DNA of 17,666 bases from an uncultured bacterium. GTDB taxonomy: Bacteria; Bacillota; Clostridia; Oscillospirales; Oscillospiraceae. The notes below the pieces were generated by a model, which was not told where the DNA came from, did not search any database, and saw only the letters and a list, made by a program, of their open reading frames with translations. The position numbers and the translations under genes are program-made. Shown here piece after piece: positions 6,965 to 14,924 of this stretch (within the stretch, counting starts at the first letter, position 1; each line of letters begins with the position of its first letter). Location: NCBI GenBank assembly GCA_905214155.1, contig CAJMLC010000016.1:1-17666 (forward strand), written 5' to 3'.

Positions 6965-8491
6965 TCAGAGCAATGGAGAGAACAGCTTCAGCAGGGTTTG
7001 CAGCAGACGCTGGCCGGGCCGGGTACGCTTGCAGGCGGCGTAGGTGATCTCCACGCATTTGGGGAACGTGTCCTCAAAGTCGGCGTGGATGTCTTTGATC
7101 GCGGAGGCCCCGCAGAGGTAGACGCCGTCTTCAAAGTGGAGATAGAGGCTGCGGAAATCGAGGTTGACCGTGCCGACAAGGGCAAATTTTCCGTCGGCCA
7201 GCGCAAGCTTCGAATGGACGAAGCCGGGCGTGTATTCGTAGATGTGGACGCCTGCAGCGGTAAGCGCTTCGTAATTTGCACGTGTGACCGTGTGGACGTA
7301 CCACTTGTCCGGCACGCCGGGCGTCACGATGCGGACGTCGATGCCGGTCTTCGCGGCGGTGCAGAGCGCGGAGAGCATCTCATCGTCGAGGATGAGATAG
7401 GGCGTCATCAGCCAGACGTAGTTCCGCGCGGAGCGGATGAGGCTCTGGTACATGCTCGCGCCGACGTTTTCGTGGTCGAGCGGGCTGTCGGCAAACGGCT
7501 GCAAAAACCCGTCGGACGGGACGGCGGCATCCCGCGGGCGGAAGACGGAGATGTCCTCGGTGCTGCGGTCGACATAGCCCCAGAACGCGAGGAACATCGC
7601 GGTCATCGACCAGGCGGCCTCGCCCCGGACGAGCACGGCGCAGTCCTTCCAGTGGCCGTGTGGGTGCGTGAGGTTGATGTATTCGTCGGCCAGGTTGACG
7701 CCGCCGGTGAAGGCGGCCTTGCCGTCGATGATCATGAGCTTGCGGTGGTCGCGGTTGTTCATCCGCCCGTTCAATACCGGCAGATAGGGGTTGACCGCGT
7801 GGGCGCGGATGCCGGATTCGCCGAGCTTTTTCGCATAGCCCATCGACAGCCGCGTGATGCAGCCGAAGTCGTCGTAGAGCACGCGGACGTCCAGTCCGGC
7901 GGCGGCCTTGCGCTTCAGGATGTCCAGGATCCGGCCCCACATCTCGCCGTTGCCGATGATGAAAAACTCGAGGAAGATATAGTGCTCGGCTTTCTCGAGC
8001 TCCTCCAGCATCGCGGCAAAGCACGCCTCGCCGCCGGGAAAATACTCCGCCGAGGAGGACTCATAGGCCGGATAGTGCGCACAGGCGAAGAGATAGCGGG
8101 CATGGTTGTAGGCCTCGTCCTGCCTGGCGCGGATGCGGGAGAGGACGGCGGAGTCCTGCGTGAGGGCATTGGTGGTCACGCGCTCGATGCCGGCCATCTT
8201 CCGCACCTCGTGCGACGAGACACGGTTGCCGCCGAAGAGCAGATAGATCGTCAGGCCCGCGATCGGAAACGCCAGGATCAGCACGGCCCACGCGATCTTA
8301 TACGATGGGTTGCCGTGCGAGCAGATGACCGTGATCACAGCGACCCAAGACAGGACGCTCATCGCAAAGCCGAGCCAGCGGCGGTATTCGTGCAGCCAGC
8401 TCATCCCGGCCAGCACGAAGATGATCTGCAGCAGGATACCGAGCGAGACGACCACGACGCGCTGGAAGATCAGTTTGGAAAAATTGCGCAC
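6965..8491 (-). CDS. cls: Cardiolipin synthase (phospholipase D family)
   Basis: A membrane enzyme that joins two phosphatidylglycerol molecules to give cardiolipin and glycerol. There are 508 aa from a GTG start at 8491, chosen because AAAGGAGG (8499-8506) lies 7 nt upstream; a GTG at 8515 would add eight residues that overlap this site. N-terminal hydrophobic helices occupy about residues 10-29, 39-57 and 64-87, the last being the usual phospholipase-D N-terminal segment ending in LLFGG. Two HKD motifs are complete: HRKLMIIDGKAAFTGGVN from H249 and HSKLALADGKFALVGTVN from H426. Length and layout are those of Firmicute Cls. It is the first gene of an operon with prsW and has its own promoter. 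Confidence 0.93.
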   Translation of the reverse strand: MRNFSKLIFQRVVVVSLGILLQIIFVLAGMSWLHEYRRWLGFAMSVLSWVAVITVICSHGNPSYKIAWAVLILAFPIAGLTIYLLFGGNRVSSHEVRKMAGIERVTTNALTQDSAVLSRIRARQDEAYNHARYLFACAHYPAYESSSAEYFPGGEACFAAMLEELEKAEHYIFLEFFIIGNGEMWGRILDILKRKAAAGLDVRVLYDDFGCITRLSMGYAKKLGESGIRAHAVNPYLPVLNGRMNNRDHRKLMIIDGKAAFTGGVNLADEYINLTHPHGHWKDCAVLVRGEAAWSMTAMFLAFWGYVDRSTEDISVFRPRDAAVPSDGFLQPFADSPLDHENVGASMYQSLIRSARNYVWLMTPYLILDDEMLSALCTAAKTGIDVRIVTPGVPDKWYVHTVTRANYEALTAAGVHIYEYTPGFVHSKLALADGKFALVGTVNLDFRSLYLHFEDGVYLCGASAIKDIHADFEDTFPKCVEITYAACKRTRPGQRLLQTLLKLFSPLL

Positions 8492-8540
8492 GGCGCGGCC
8501 TCCTTTCTTTGGCACACAGGCAGGAATTCATTCTCGACAC

Positions 8541-8569
8541 ATTATAGCAAATCGGATGGGCTGTGACAA
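8541..8569 (-). promoter_or_regulatory. Sigma-A promoter of cls-prsW
   Basis: On the minus strand, TTGTCA (8564-8569), a 17-nt spacer and a perfect TATAAT (8541-8546) lie 49 nt upstream of the GTG start of cls. The base before the spacer end gives GCTATAATG, close to the best-known sigma-A sites. Confidence 0.8.
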
Positions 8570-8628
8570 GTGGTGCGGTTTCGGACAGATGTGTTTTTGC
8601 TTCGCCTTGGTCTGCCGCAGGCACAAAG

Positions 8629-8657
8629 ATCCCCGCGCAGACCGTCTGCGCGGGGAT
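8629..8657 (-). terminator. Hairpin after the coiled-coil gene
   Basis: A 12-bp GC-rich stem (8629-8640 with 8646-8657) encloses a 5-nt loop and begins 6 nt past the coiled-coil gene's stop. On the minus strand it is followed by CTTTGTGCC, so the T-run is short. It is probably a terminator of moderate strength. Confidence 0.65.
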
Positions 8658-8663
8658 GGATAT

Positions 8664-9131
8664 TTATTGTGCTTTTTTCAGCTCTGCGATGTCCTGCGAC
8701 ATCATGCGGACGACCTGCTTCAGCATGGCGACGTCTTCTTCCAGATCTTCGACCTTGGAACGGGGTGCAAGCGTCTCAAGCAAGGTCTGCTGCCCCTCTG
8801 CAAGGAGCTTGAGCTGCTTCATGACCGTGTTTTCCAGAATTACCTGCATATCATATACTGCGCCGATGCGCGCATTGCGGCACTCTTCCTGAACCCGACG
8901 GGCCAGCTCATCCACACTGGACTTGGTCGCAAACTCTTTCATCTGCTCCTGTTGCTGCTGCAAGGATTCCAAGGCCAAGTTCAGTTTCTTCTCTACTGAG
9001 TTTTCTGAAATGCTGTGCATATTGTGCGCCGAGGCTTGTATGAGTTCCGCTTTCCCCTGTTCCAGCTTTTCGTCGAATGTATCCATGCGCTGCTCGATGC
9101 GGTCGAACCTTTCCTGCAAGGTCTGATCCAT
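8664..9131 (-). CDS. Coiled-coil protein of unknown function
   Basis: A soluble, strongly helical protein of 155 aa with no signal peptide or membrane segment. Heptad-like patterns occupy residues about 5-30 (LQERFDRIEQRMDTFDEKLE) and the C-terminal part (VEDLEEDVAMLKQVVRMM). The middle has a Gln-rich stretch with QQQQEQ. The section LLAEGQQTLLETLAP near residues 110-125 resembles, from memory, a conserved stretch in many uncharacterised Clostridia coiled-coil proteins. No enzymatic motif is visible. The start at 9131 is supported by AAAGGAGG with 7-nt spacing. The gene has its own strong promoter and hairpin and lies divergent from uvrA. I infer an oligomer or scaffold but cannot assign a function. 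Confidence 0.75.
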   Translation of the reverse strand: MDQTLQERFDRIEQRMDTFDEKLEQGKAELIQASAHNMHSISENSVEKKLNLALESLQQQQEQMKEFATKSSVDELARRVQEECRNARIGAVYDMQVILENTVMKQLKLLAEGQQTLLETLAPRSKVEDLEEDVAMLKQVVRMMSQDIAELKKAQ

Positions 9132-9161
9132 GGAGGGGCCTCCTTTGCACTGTTTTTCTCC

Positions 9162-9190
9162 ATTGTAAGGGGAAACGGGGGAAATGTCAA
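9162..9190 (-). promoter_or_regulatory. Strong sigma-A promoter of the coiled-coil gene
   Basis: On the minus strand a perfect TTGACA (9185-9190), a 17-nt spacer and TACAAT (9162-9167) lie about 31 nt upstream of the start codon. It is the closest match to consensus in the window, suggesting high expression. Confidence 0.82.
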
Positions 9191-9218
9191 GATGGCAGAG
9201 AATGGTGAAACAGAATAT

Positions 9219-9230
9219 GAACTTTTGTTT
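9219..9230 (+). promoter_or_regulatory. Possible degenerate LexA (SOS) box upstream of uvrA
   Basis: GAAC-TTTT-GTTT differs by one base from the Gram-positive LexA core GAAC-N4-GTTC. It lies 12 nt upstream of the uvrA -35 element. uvrA belongs to the SOS regulon in many Firmicutes, which makes the match sensible, but a single degenerate 12-mer can arise by chance. Confidence 0.3.
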
Positions 9231-9241
9231 GAAAATAACAC

Positions 9242-9270
9242 TTGTAGAATCTGACCGCTTCTGTTATAAT
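9242..9270 (+). promoter_or_regulatory. Sigma-A promoter of uvrA-radC-uvrB
   Basis: TTGTAG (9242-9247), a 17-nt spacer and a perfect TATAAT (9265-9270) lie 38 nt upstream of the uvrA ATG. The -35 is weak, as expected of a regulated promoter. Confidence 0.7.
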
Positions 9271-9308
9271 ATAGGATACGACAAAAACCAAAACTGCAAG
9301 GAGCAGAT

Positions 9309-12131
9309 ATGACAGACACGATCAAAGTACAGGGCGCACGCGCCAACAATCTGAAAAATGTAAGCGTCAGCATCCCGCGGGACAAGCTGGTGGTGCTGAC
9401 GGGGCTTTCCGGGTCGGGCAAATCGAGCCTGGCCTTCGATACGATCTATGCCGAGGGACAGCGGCGGTATGTCGAGTCGCTCTCGTCCTACGCCCGGATG
9501 TTCCTCGGGCAGATGGACAAGCCGGACGTTGACGCGATCGACGGTCTGTCCCCGGCCATCTCTATCGATCAGAAGACGACGAGCCGCAACCCGCGTTCGA
9601 CCGTGGGTACGGTGACGGAAATTTACGACTATCTGCGTCTTTTATGGGCGCGGTGCGGCACGCCGCACTGCCCGAAGTGCGGCAAGGAGATTCGTCGGCA
9701 GACCATCGACCAGATCGTTGACCAGATCATGGGGCTGCCGGAGCGGACGCGGTTCCAGATCCTCTCGCCGGTCGTCCGCAGCAAGAAGGGCACCCATCAG
9801 AAGGTCTTTGAGGATGCCCGCAAGGGCGGCTATGCGCGCGTCCGCGTGGACGGCAGCATCTATGACCTGACCGAGGAGATCACGCTCGACAAGAACAAAA
9901 AGCACAGCATCGAGGTCGTCATCGACCGCCTCGTGATGAAGCCGGATCTGGCCCGGAGGCTGACCGACTCGGTAGAGACGGCGGCGAACCTCTCCGGCGG
10001 CCTTATCATCTTAAATGAAGTCGCGGACGACCGGGACACGATGTTCTCGCAGAACTACGCCTGCGAGGACTGCGGCATCAGCCTGCCGGAGCTGTCGCCC
10101 CGGATGTTCTCGTTCAACAATCCCTACGGGGCCTGCCCGGTCTGTACGGGCCTCGGCACGCAGCTCGTGGCCGACCCCGATCTCATCATCCCGGATTGGG
10201 ACAAGTCCATTCTCGATGGAGCGATTCAGTCTTCCGGCTGGAACAATCTGCGGGATGATTCCATCGCGCGGATGTATTTCGAGGCGCTGGCGAAGAAGTA
10301 CCACTTTTCGTTGACGGTGCCCATCCGGGAGCTGCCGGCCGAGGCGCTCGACGTGATCTTGTACGGCACGAAGGGCGAGAACCTGACCATCTACTATGAG
10401 CGTGCAAATGGGCGCGGGACACTCGAGCGGCCGTTTGAGGGCATTGTGAATAATGTCGAGCGGCGGCTGCAGGAGACGCAGTCGGACGCGATGCGCAAGG
10501 AGCTGGAGAGCTGCATGTCGGAGCGGCCCTGCCCCAAGTGTCACGGCAAGCGGCTGACGGACGTGAGCCTCGCCGTGACGGTCGGCGGGATGAGCATCAT
10601 GGACTTCTGCGCGATGCCGGTCTCGGAAGAGCTGGAATTCATGAATCACTTGACCCTGACGGGCAATATGGCCGTCATCGCGGAGCAGATTTTGCGCGAG
10701 ATCCGCTCACGGCTCGAATTCCTGCAGGCCGTCGGCCTCCGCTATCTGACGCTCTCGCGCTCGGCGGCGACGCTCTCCGGCGGCGAGAGCCAGCGCATCC
10801 GCCTCGCCACGCAGATCGGCTCGAGCCTGATGGGCGTGCTCTACATTCTCGACGAGCCGTCCATCGGTCTGCACCAGCGCGACAACGATAAGCTGCTCGA
10901 TACGCTGCGCCATCTGCGCGACCTCGGCAACACCGTTCTTGTGGTCGAGCACGATGAGGACACGATGCGCGCGGCGGATTACATCGTCGACGTCGGCCCC
11001 GGCGCGGGCATCCACGGCGGCGAGATCGTCGCGGCGGGCACCGTGGAGGACATCATCGCGGAGCCGCGCTCGATCACCGGGCAGTATCTGTCCGGCAAAA
11101 AGAAGATCCCCGTTCCGGCGGAGCGCCGGACGGGCAACGGGAAATTCCTGCGCGTCTTCGGCGCGGCGGAAAATAACCTCAAAAATATCGACGTGGAGAT
11201 CCCGCTCGGCACGTTTACGTGTGTGACCGGCGTGTCCGGCTCCGGAAAGTCCAGCCTCGTCAACGAGATCATCTACAAGAAGCTGGCCGCGAGCTTAAAC
11301 CACGCGCGGCTGCGGCCTGGCAAGTTCCGGGCCATCGAGGGGCTGGAGCACCTCGACAAGGTCGTCGCCATCGATCAGAGCCCGATCGGGCGGATGCCGT
11401 CGTCCAACCCGGCGACGTATACGAACTTGTTCAACGACATCCGCGATCTGTTCGCGTCCACGTCGGACGCGCGGGCGCGCGGCTACGGTCCCGGGCGGTT
11501 CTCGTTCAATACGAAGGGCGGCCGCTGCGAGGCGTGCGCGGGCAACGGCCTCGTGAAGATCGAAATGCACTTCCTCGCAGACGTCTATGTCCCGTGCGAG
11601 GTCTGCCACGGGAAGCGGTATAACCGCGAGACGCTCGAAGTCCTCTACAAGGGCAAGAGCATTGCGGATGTGCTCGACATGACGGCGGAGGAGGCGCTCG
11701 GCTTCTTCGACAATCTGCCGAAGATCCGCAACCGCATCCAGACGCTCGTCGACGTCGGCCTCGGGTATATCAAGCTCGGACAGAGCTCCACGACGCTCTC
11801 CGGCGGCGAGGCGCAGCGCGTGAAGCTGGCGACCGAGCTCTCCAAGCGGTCGACCGGCAGGACGTTCTATATCCTCGACGAGCCAACGACCGGACTGCAT
11901 GTGGCGGACGTCCACAAGCTCATCGAAGTGCTGCAAAAGCTCGTCGACGCGGGGAACACCGTCCTTGTTATCGAGCACAATCTCGACGTCATCAAGGTGG
12001 CCGACCATCTGATCGACCTCGGCCCAGAGGGCGGCAGCGCGGGCGGCACACTGGTCGCGTGCGGCACGCCGGAGCAGGTTGCCGCCTGCAAGGAGAGCTA
12101 CACCGGACAGTATCTGAAACGATTGCTTTGA
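9309..12131 (+). CDS. uvrA: Excinuclease ABC subunit UvrA
   Basis: The damage-recognising ATPase of nucleotide excision repair, which works as a dimer and loads UvrB on DNA. At 940 aa it has the usual length. Both ABC modules are complete: Walker A GLSGSGKS (32-39) and GVSGSGKS (about 641-648), signatures LSGGESQR (from 489) and LSGGEAQR (from 830), and Walker B YILDEPS and YILDEPT. Zinc-binding pairs are visible as CEDC with CPVC, and CEAC with CEVC. The ATG at 9309 has AAGGAG 5 nt upstream. It is the first gene of an operon with radC (47-nt gap) and uvrB. A promoter and a possible LexA box lie upstream. Confidence 0.98.
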   Translation: MTDTIKVQGARANNLKNVSVSIPRDKLVVLTGLSGSGKSSLAFDTIYAEGQRRYVESLSSYARMFLGQMDKPDVDAIDGLSPAISIDQKTTSRNPRSTVGTVTEIYDYLRLLWARCGTPHCPKCGKEIRRQTIDQIVDQIMGLPERTRFQILSPVVRSKKGTHQKVFEDARKGGYARVRVDGSIYDLTEEITLDKNKKHSIEVVIDRLVMKPDLARRLTDSVETAANLSGGLIILNEVADDRDTMFSQNYACEDCGISLPELSPRMFSFNNPYGACPVCTGLGTQLVADPDLIIPDWDKSILDGAIQSSGWNNLRDDSIARMYFEALAKKYHFSLTVPIRELPAEALDVILYGTKGENLTIYYERANGRGTLERPFEGIVNNVERRLQETQSDAMRKELESCMSERPCPKCHGKRLTDVSLAVTVGGMSIMDFCAMPVSEELEFMNHLTLTGNMAVIAEQILREIRSRLEFLQAVGLRYLTLSRSAATLSGGESQRIRLATQIGSSLMGVLYILDEPSIGLHQRDNDKLLDTLRHLRDLGNTVLVVEHDEDTMRAADYIVDVGPGAGIHGGEIVAAGTVEDIIAEPRSITGQYLSGKKKIPVPAERRTGNGKFLRVFGAAENNLKNIDVEIPLGTFTCVTGVSGSGKSSLVNEIIYKKLAASLNHARLRPGKFRAIEGLEHLDKVVAIDQSPIGRMPSSNPATYTNLFNDIRDLFASTSDARARGYGPGRFSFNTKGGRCEACAGNGLVKIEMHFLADVYVPCEVCHGKRYNRETLEVLYKGKSIADVLDMTAEEALGFFDNLPKIRNRIQTLVDVGLGYIKLGQSSTTLSGGEAQRVKLATELSKRSTGRTFYILDEPTTGLHVADVHKLIEVLQKLVDAGNTVLVIEHNLDVIKVADHLIDLGPEGGSAGGTLVACGTPEQVAACKESYTGQYLKRLL

Positions 12132-12178
12132 TACAGCATACCACATCCGCATCCCCGCAGACTTTTTGAGGAAAGCAG

Positions 12179-12856
12179 GTGACGGCCATGCACGAAGGCC
12201 ACCGGGACCGTATGCGGCAGCAGCTTCGCCAATCCGGCATGGATTCCTTGTCGGATGTGCAGGTGATCGAGGTGCTGCTCTATCACGCATTTGCGCGGCA
12301 GGACACAAATCTGCTGGCACACGCGCTGCTCAAGCGCTTTGGCTCGCTCGCTGGCGTGTTTGAAGCGCCGGTTGCCGAGCTGATGAAGGTTCCCGGCATC
12401 GGGCAGAGCGCGGCGGAGCTGATCGCGCTCGTCCCGCAGATCGAGCGGCGGCATCTCATCAGCCGGACCCGCACGGAGAGCATCCTGACCAGCACGGCGC
12501 AGTGCGGCCAGTATCTCGTGCCGTTTTTTCACGGCGCGATGGAGGAGCAGGTCTATCTGCTCTGCCTCGACGCGAAGTGCAAGGCACTCGACTGTATTCT
12601 CGTGCAGAGCGGGGACGTCAATTCGGCGGGCATCTCCGTGCGCAAGGTCGTCAAGGCCGCGCTGGACGCGAATGCGACGTCCGTCGTACTTGCACACAAC
12701 CATCCGTCGGGCGTGGCCCTCCCGAGCGAGGAGGACAAGCGCGTCACGCAGGTCATCCATGACGCGCTCGACGCGGTCGATGTCCTGCTGGCCGATCATA
12801 TCATCGTTGCGGACGGCGATTTCGTCTCGCTGGCCGACGACGGCATTCTGAGGTAA
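12179..12856 (+). CDS. radC: RadC family JAB/MPN-domain protein (UPF0758)
   Basis: A 225-aa RadC-type protein. The N-terminal part has a helix-hairpin-helix (VAELMKVPGIGQSAAELI, about residues 63-80), a DNA-binding motif. The C-terminal part is the MPN/JAB fold with the complete metal motif HNHPSG...PSEED (H173, H175, S183, D186). The family was linked to DNA repair through an E. coli allele that proved to map elsewhere, and its biochemical role is still open. The start is ambiguous: GTG at 12179 sits 7 nt after an AGG, while ATG at 12188 (three residues shorter) follows AGGTGA. It lies between uvrA and uvrB, 4 nt before uvrB, with its end supplying uvrB's ribosome site, which supports a role near excision repair in this organism. 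Confidence 0.93.
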   Translation: MTAMHEGHRDRMRQQLRQSGMDSLSDVQVIEVLLYHAFARQDTNLLAHALLKRFGSLAGVFEAPVAELMKVPGIGQSAAELIALVPQIERRHLISRTRTESILTSTAQCGQYLVPFFHGAMEEQVYLLCLDAKCKALDCILVQSGDVNSAGISVRKVVKAALDANATSVVLAHNHPSGVALPSEEDKRVTQVIHDALDAVDVLLADHIIVADGDFVSLADDGILR

Positions 12857-12860
12857 CGCA

Positions 12861-14825
12861 ATGAATTTTCAGCTTGTTTCTGATTATAAGCCCACCGGCG
12901 ACCAGCCGGAGGCCATCGAAAAACTGACGTGGGGCGTCAAAAACGGTTTGCCGGAGCAGGTGCTCCTCGGCGTGACCGGCTCGGGCAAGACGTTTACGAT
13001 GGCGAATATCATCGCAAACTGCAACCGTCCGGCGCTCGTGCTGGCACACAACAAGACGCTGGCTGCGCAGCTCTGTTCGGAGTTTCGCGCGTTTTTTCCG
13101 CACAATGCGGTGGAATACTTCGTCTCCTATTACGACTATTACCAGCCCGAGGCGTATATCGCCCACACGGACACCTACATTGAAAAAGACGCCTCCATCA
13201 ACGAGGAGATCGACCGGCTGCGGCTGGCCGCGACGGCCTCGCTGCTCGAGCGGCGGGACGTGATCGTCGTCTCGTCGGTCAGCTGCATCTATGGTCTTGG
13301 CGAGCCGGACGATTTTCAGAAGATGATGATCAACCTGACGACCGGGGCGGAGCTTCCGCGCGAGGAGCTGATGCGCCGCCTCGTCGACGACCGGTATGAG
13401 CGCAACGACATCGCCTTCGAGCGCAACATGTTCCGCGTCCGTGGCGACACGATCGAGCTTTGGCCCGCCTACTGGGCGTCGAGCGCGATCCGTGTGGAGT
13501 ATTTCGGAGATGAAATTGATCGCATCAGCGAGATCAACCCCGTCACCGGCGAGGTCATCCGGCGGCTCATCTCCATTCCGGTCTGGCCCGCGAGCCACTA
13601 TGTCACGACGAAGGAGAAGATGGCCCGCGCGATCTGCGAGATCCGCAAGGAGTGCGACGAGCGCGTGAAATTCTTCACCGACAACGGTAAACTGCTCGAG
13701 GCGCAGCGCATCGGTGAGCGCGTGAACTATGACATTGAGATGATGCAGGAGCTGGGCTACTGCTCGGGCATCGAAAACTATTCGCGCATCATCTCCGAAC
13801 GCGCACCGGGCAGCGCCCCGATGACCCTGCTGGACTATTTCCCAAAGGATTTTCTGCTGTTCGTTGACGAGAGCCACGTGACGCTCCCGCAGGTGCGGGC
13901 GATGTACAACGGCGACCGGGCACGAAAAAAGTCGCTCATCGACTTCGGCTTCCGTCTGCCGTCTGCCTATGACAACCGGCCGCTGACGTTCGACGAGTTC
14001 CACAGCCGCATCGGGCAGGCCATCTACGTCTCGGCCACGCCCGCGGACTATGAGCGCGAACGCGCCAGCCAGATCGCCGAACAGGTCATCCGGCCCACCG
14101 GCCTGCTTGACCCGGAGGTCTTTGTCCGACCGATCGAGGGACAGATCGACGACCTCATCGGCGAGATCAATGCCACGACGGCGAAGGGCGAACGGACGCT
14201 TGTCACGACGCTGACAAAGAAGATGGCCGAGGATCTGACGCGGTATTTGCAGGAAAATGGCATCAAGGTGCGCTATATGCACTCCGACATCGGTGCGATG
14301 GAGCGCATTGAGATCATCCGCGATCTGCGGACGGCGAAGTTCGACGTGCTCGTCGGCATCAACCTGCTGCGCGAGGGCCTCGACCTGCCGGAGGTGTCGC
14401 TGATCGCAATCCTCGACGCGGATAAGGAGGGCTTCCTCCGCTCGGAGACGAGCCTGATCCAGACCATCGGCCGTGCGGCGCGCAACGCGGGCGGGCGTGT
14501 CATCCTCTACGCCGACAAGATCACCGAGGCGATGCGCAATGCGATGGACGAGACGGCGCGCCGCCGTCAGATCCAGCAAAGATATAATGAAGAGCACGGC
14601 ATTGTGCCCAAAACCATTGTCAAATCCGTGCGGGATCTCGATGAGATCTCGGCGCCGGAGCACAAGGGTAAGGGCGGCGTGAAGATGACGAAGGCCGAGC
14701 TCGACCGCGAGATCGCCAAGCTCGAGGTCCAGATGAAGAAGGCTGCGCAGATGATGGAATACGAGTATGCCGCCGTCCTGCGTGACGAGATCATCCGCCT
14801 CCGCGGCGAAAAGCCGAAAAAATAA
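12861..14825 (+). CDS. uvrB: Excinuclease ABC subunit UvrB
   Basis: The damage-verifying helicase-like subunit of nucleotide excision repair, which receives DNA from UvrA and recruits UvrC. It is 654 aa, the normal length. Walker A is GVTGSGKT (37-44). The aromatic beta-hairpin region YYDYYQPEAY lies near residue 92, the DEAD-type motif is DESH (336-339) and helicase motif VI is QTIGRAARN. The UVR coiled-coil that binds UvrC is at about 612-650 (KLEVQMKKAAQMMEYEYAA). The ATG at 12861 has GAGG (12850-12853), which overlaps the radC stop, so the genes are coupled. In many bacteria uvrB precedes uvrA; here the order is uvrA-radC-uvrB. uvrC is not in the window. Confidence 0.98.
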   Translation: MNFQLVSDYKPTGDQPEAIEKLTWGVKNGLPEQVLLGVTGSGKTFTMANIIANCNRPALVLAHNKTLAAQLCSEFRAFFPHNAVEYFVSYYDYYQPEAYIAHTDTYIEKDASINEEIDRLRLAATASLLERRDVIVVSSVSCIYGLGEPDDFQKMMINLTTGAELPREELMRRLVDDRYERNDIAFERNMFRVRGDTIELWPAYWASSAIRVEYFGDEIDRISEINPVTGEVIRRLISIPVWPASHYVTTKEKMARAICEIRKECDERVKFFTDNGKLLEAQRIGERVNYDIEMMQELGYCSGIENYSRIISERAPGSAPMTLLDYFPKDFLLFVDESHVTLPQVRAMYNGDRARKKSLIDFGFRLPSAYDNRPLTFDEFHSRIGQAIYVSATPADYERERASQIAEQVIRPTGLLDPEVFVRPIEGQIDDLIGEINATTAKGERTLVTTLTKKMAEDLTRYLQENGIKVRYMHSDIGAMERIEIIRDLRTAKFDVLVGINLLREGLDLPEVSLIAILDADKEGFLRSETSLIQTIGRAARNAGGRVILYADKITEAMRNAMDETARRRQIQQRYNEEHGIVPKTIVKSVRDLDEISAPEHKGKGGVKMTKAELDREIAKLEVQMKKAAQMMEYEYAAVLRDEIIRLRGEKPKK

Positions 14826-14830
14826 TAAAA

Positions 14831-14891
14831 TAGCCCCCCTCTATCAAGAGAGGGCTGTCATGGCATAAGCCGTGACTGGGAGAGAAGAAAA
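14831..14891. repeat. Dispersed double-hairpin repeat after uvrB
   Basis: CCCCCCTCT followed by AGAGAGGG, then GTCATGGC/GCCGTGAC and a tail GGGAGAGAAGAAAA. The layout and tail match the copy at 2881-2938. It sits between the uvrB stop and the shared terminator. Confidence 0.6.
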
Positions 14892-14918
14892 GCGCCCCGG
14901 TTCCGCCGGGGCGCTTTT
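14888..14918. terminator. Bidirectional terminator between uvrB and the convergent lipoprotein gene
   Basis: A 13-bp stem (14888-14900 with 14906-14918) with a TTCCG loop is flanked by AAAA and TTTT, so it works on both strands. It ends the uvrA-radC-uvrB operon on one side and the lipoprotein gene, whose stop is 7 nt away, on the other. Confidence 0.88.
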
Positions 14919-14924
14919 GTGATT

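Noticed and set aside
12801..14663. Minus-strand open frame of 620 codons
   Set aside because: It is antisense to uvrB, which has every expected motif. The product is Arg/Asp-rich without a recognisable domain.
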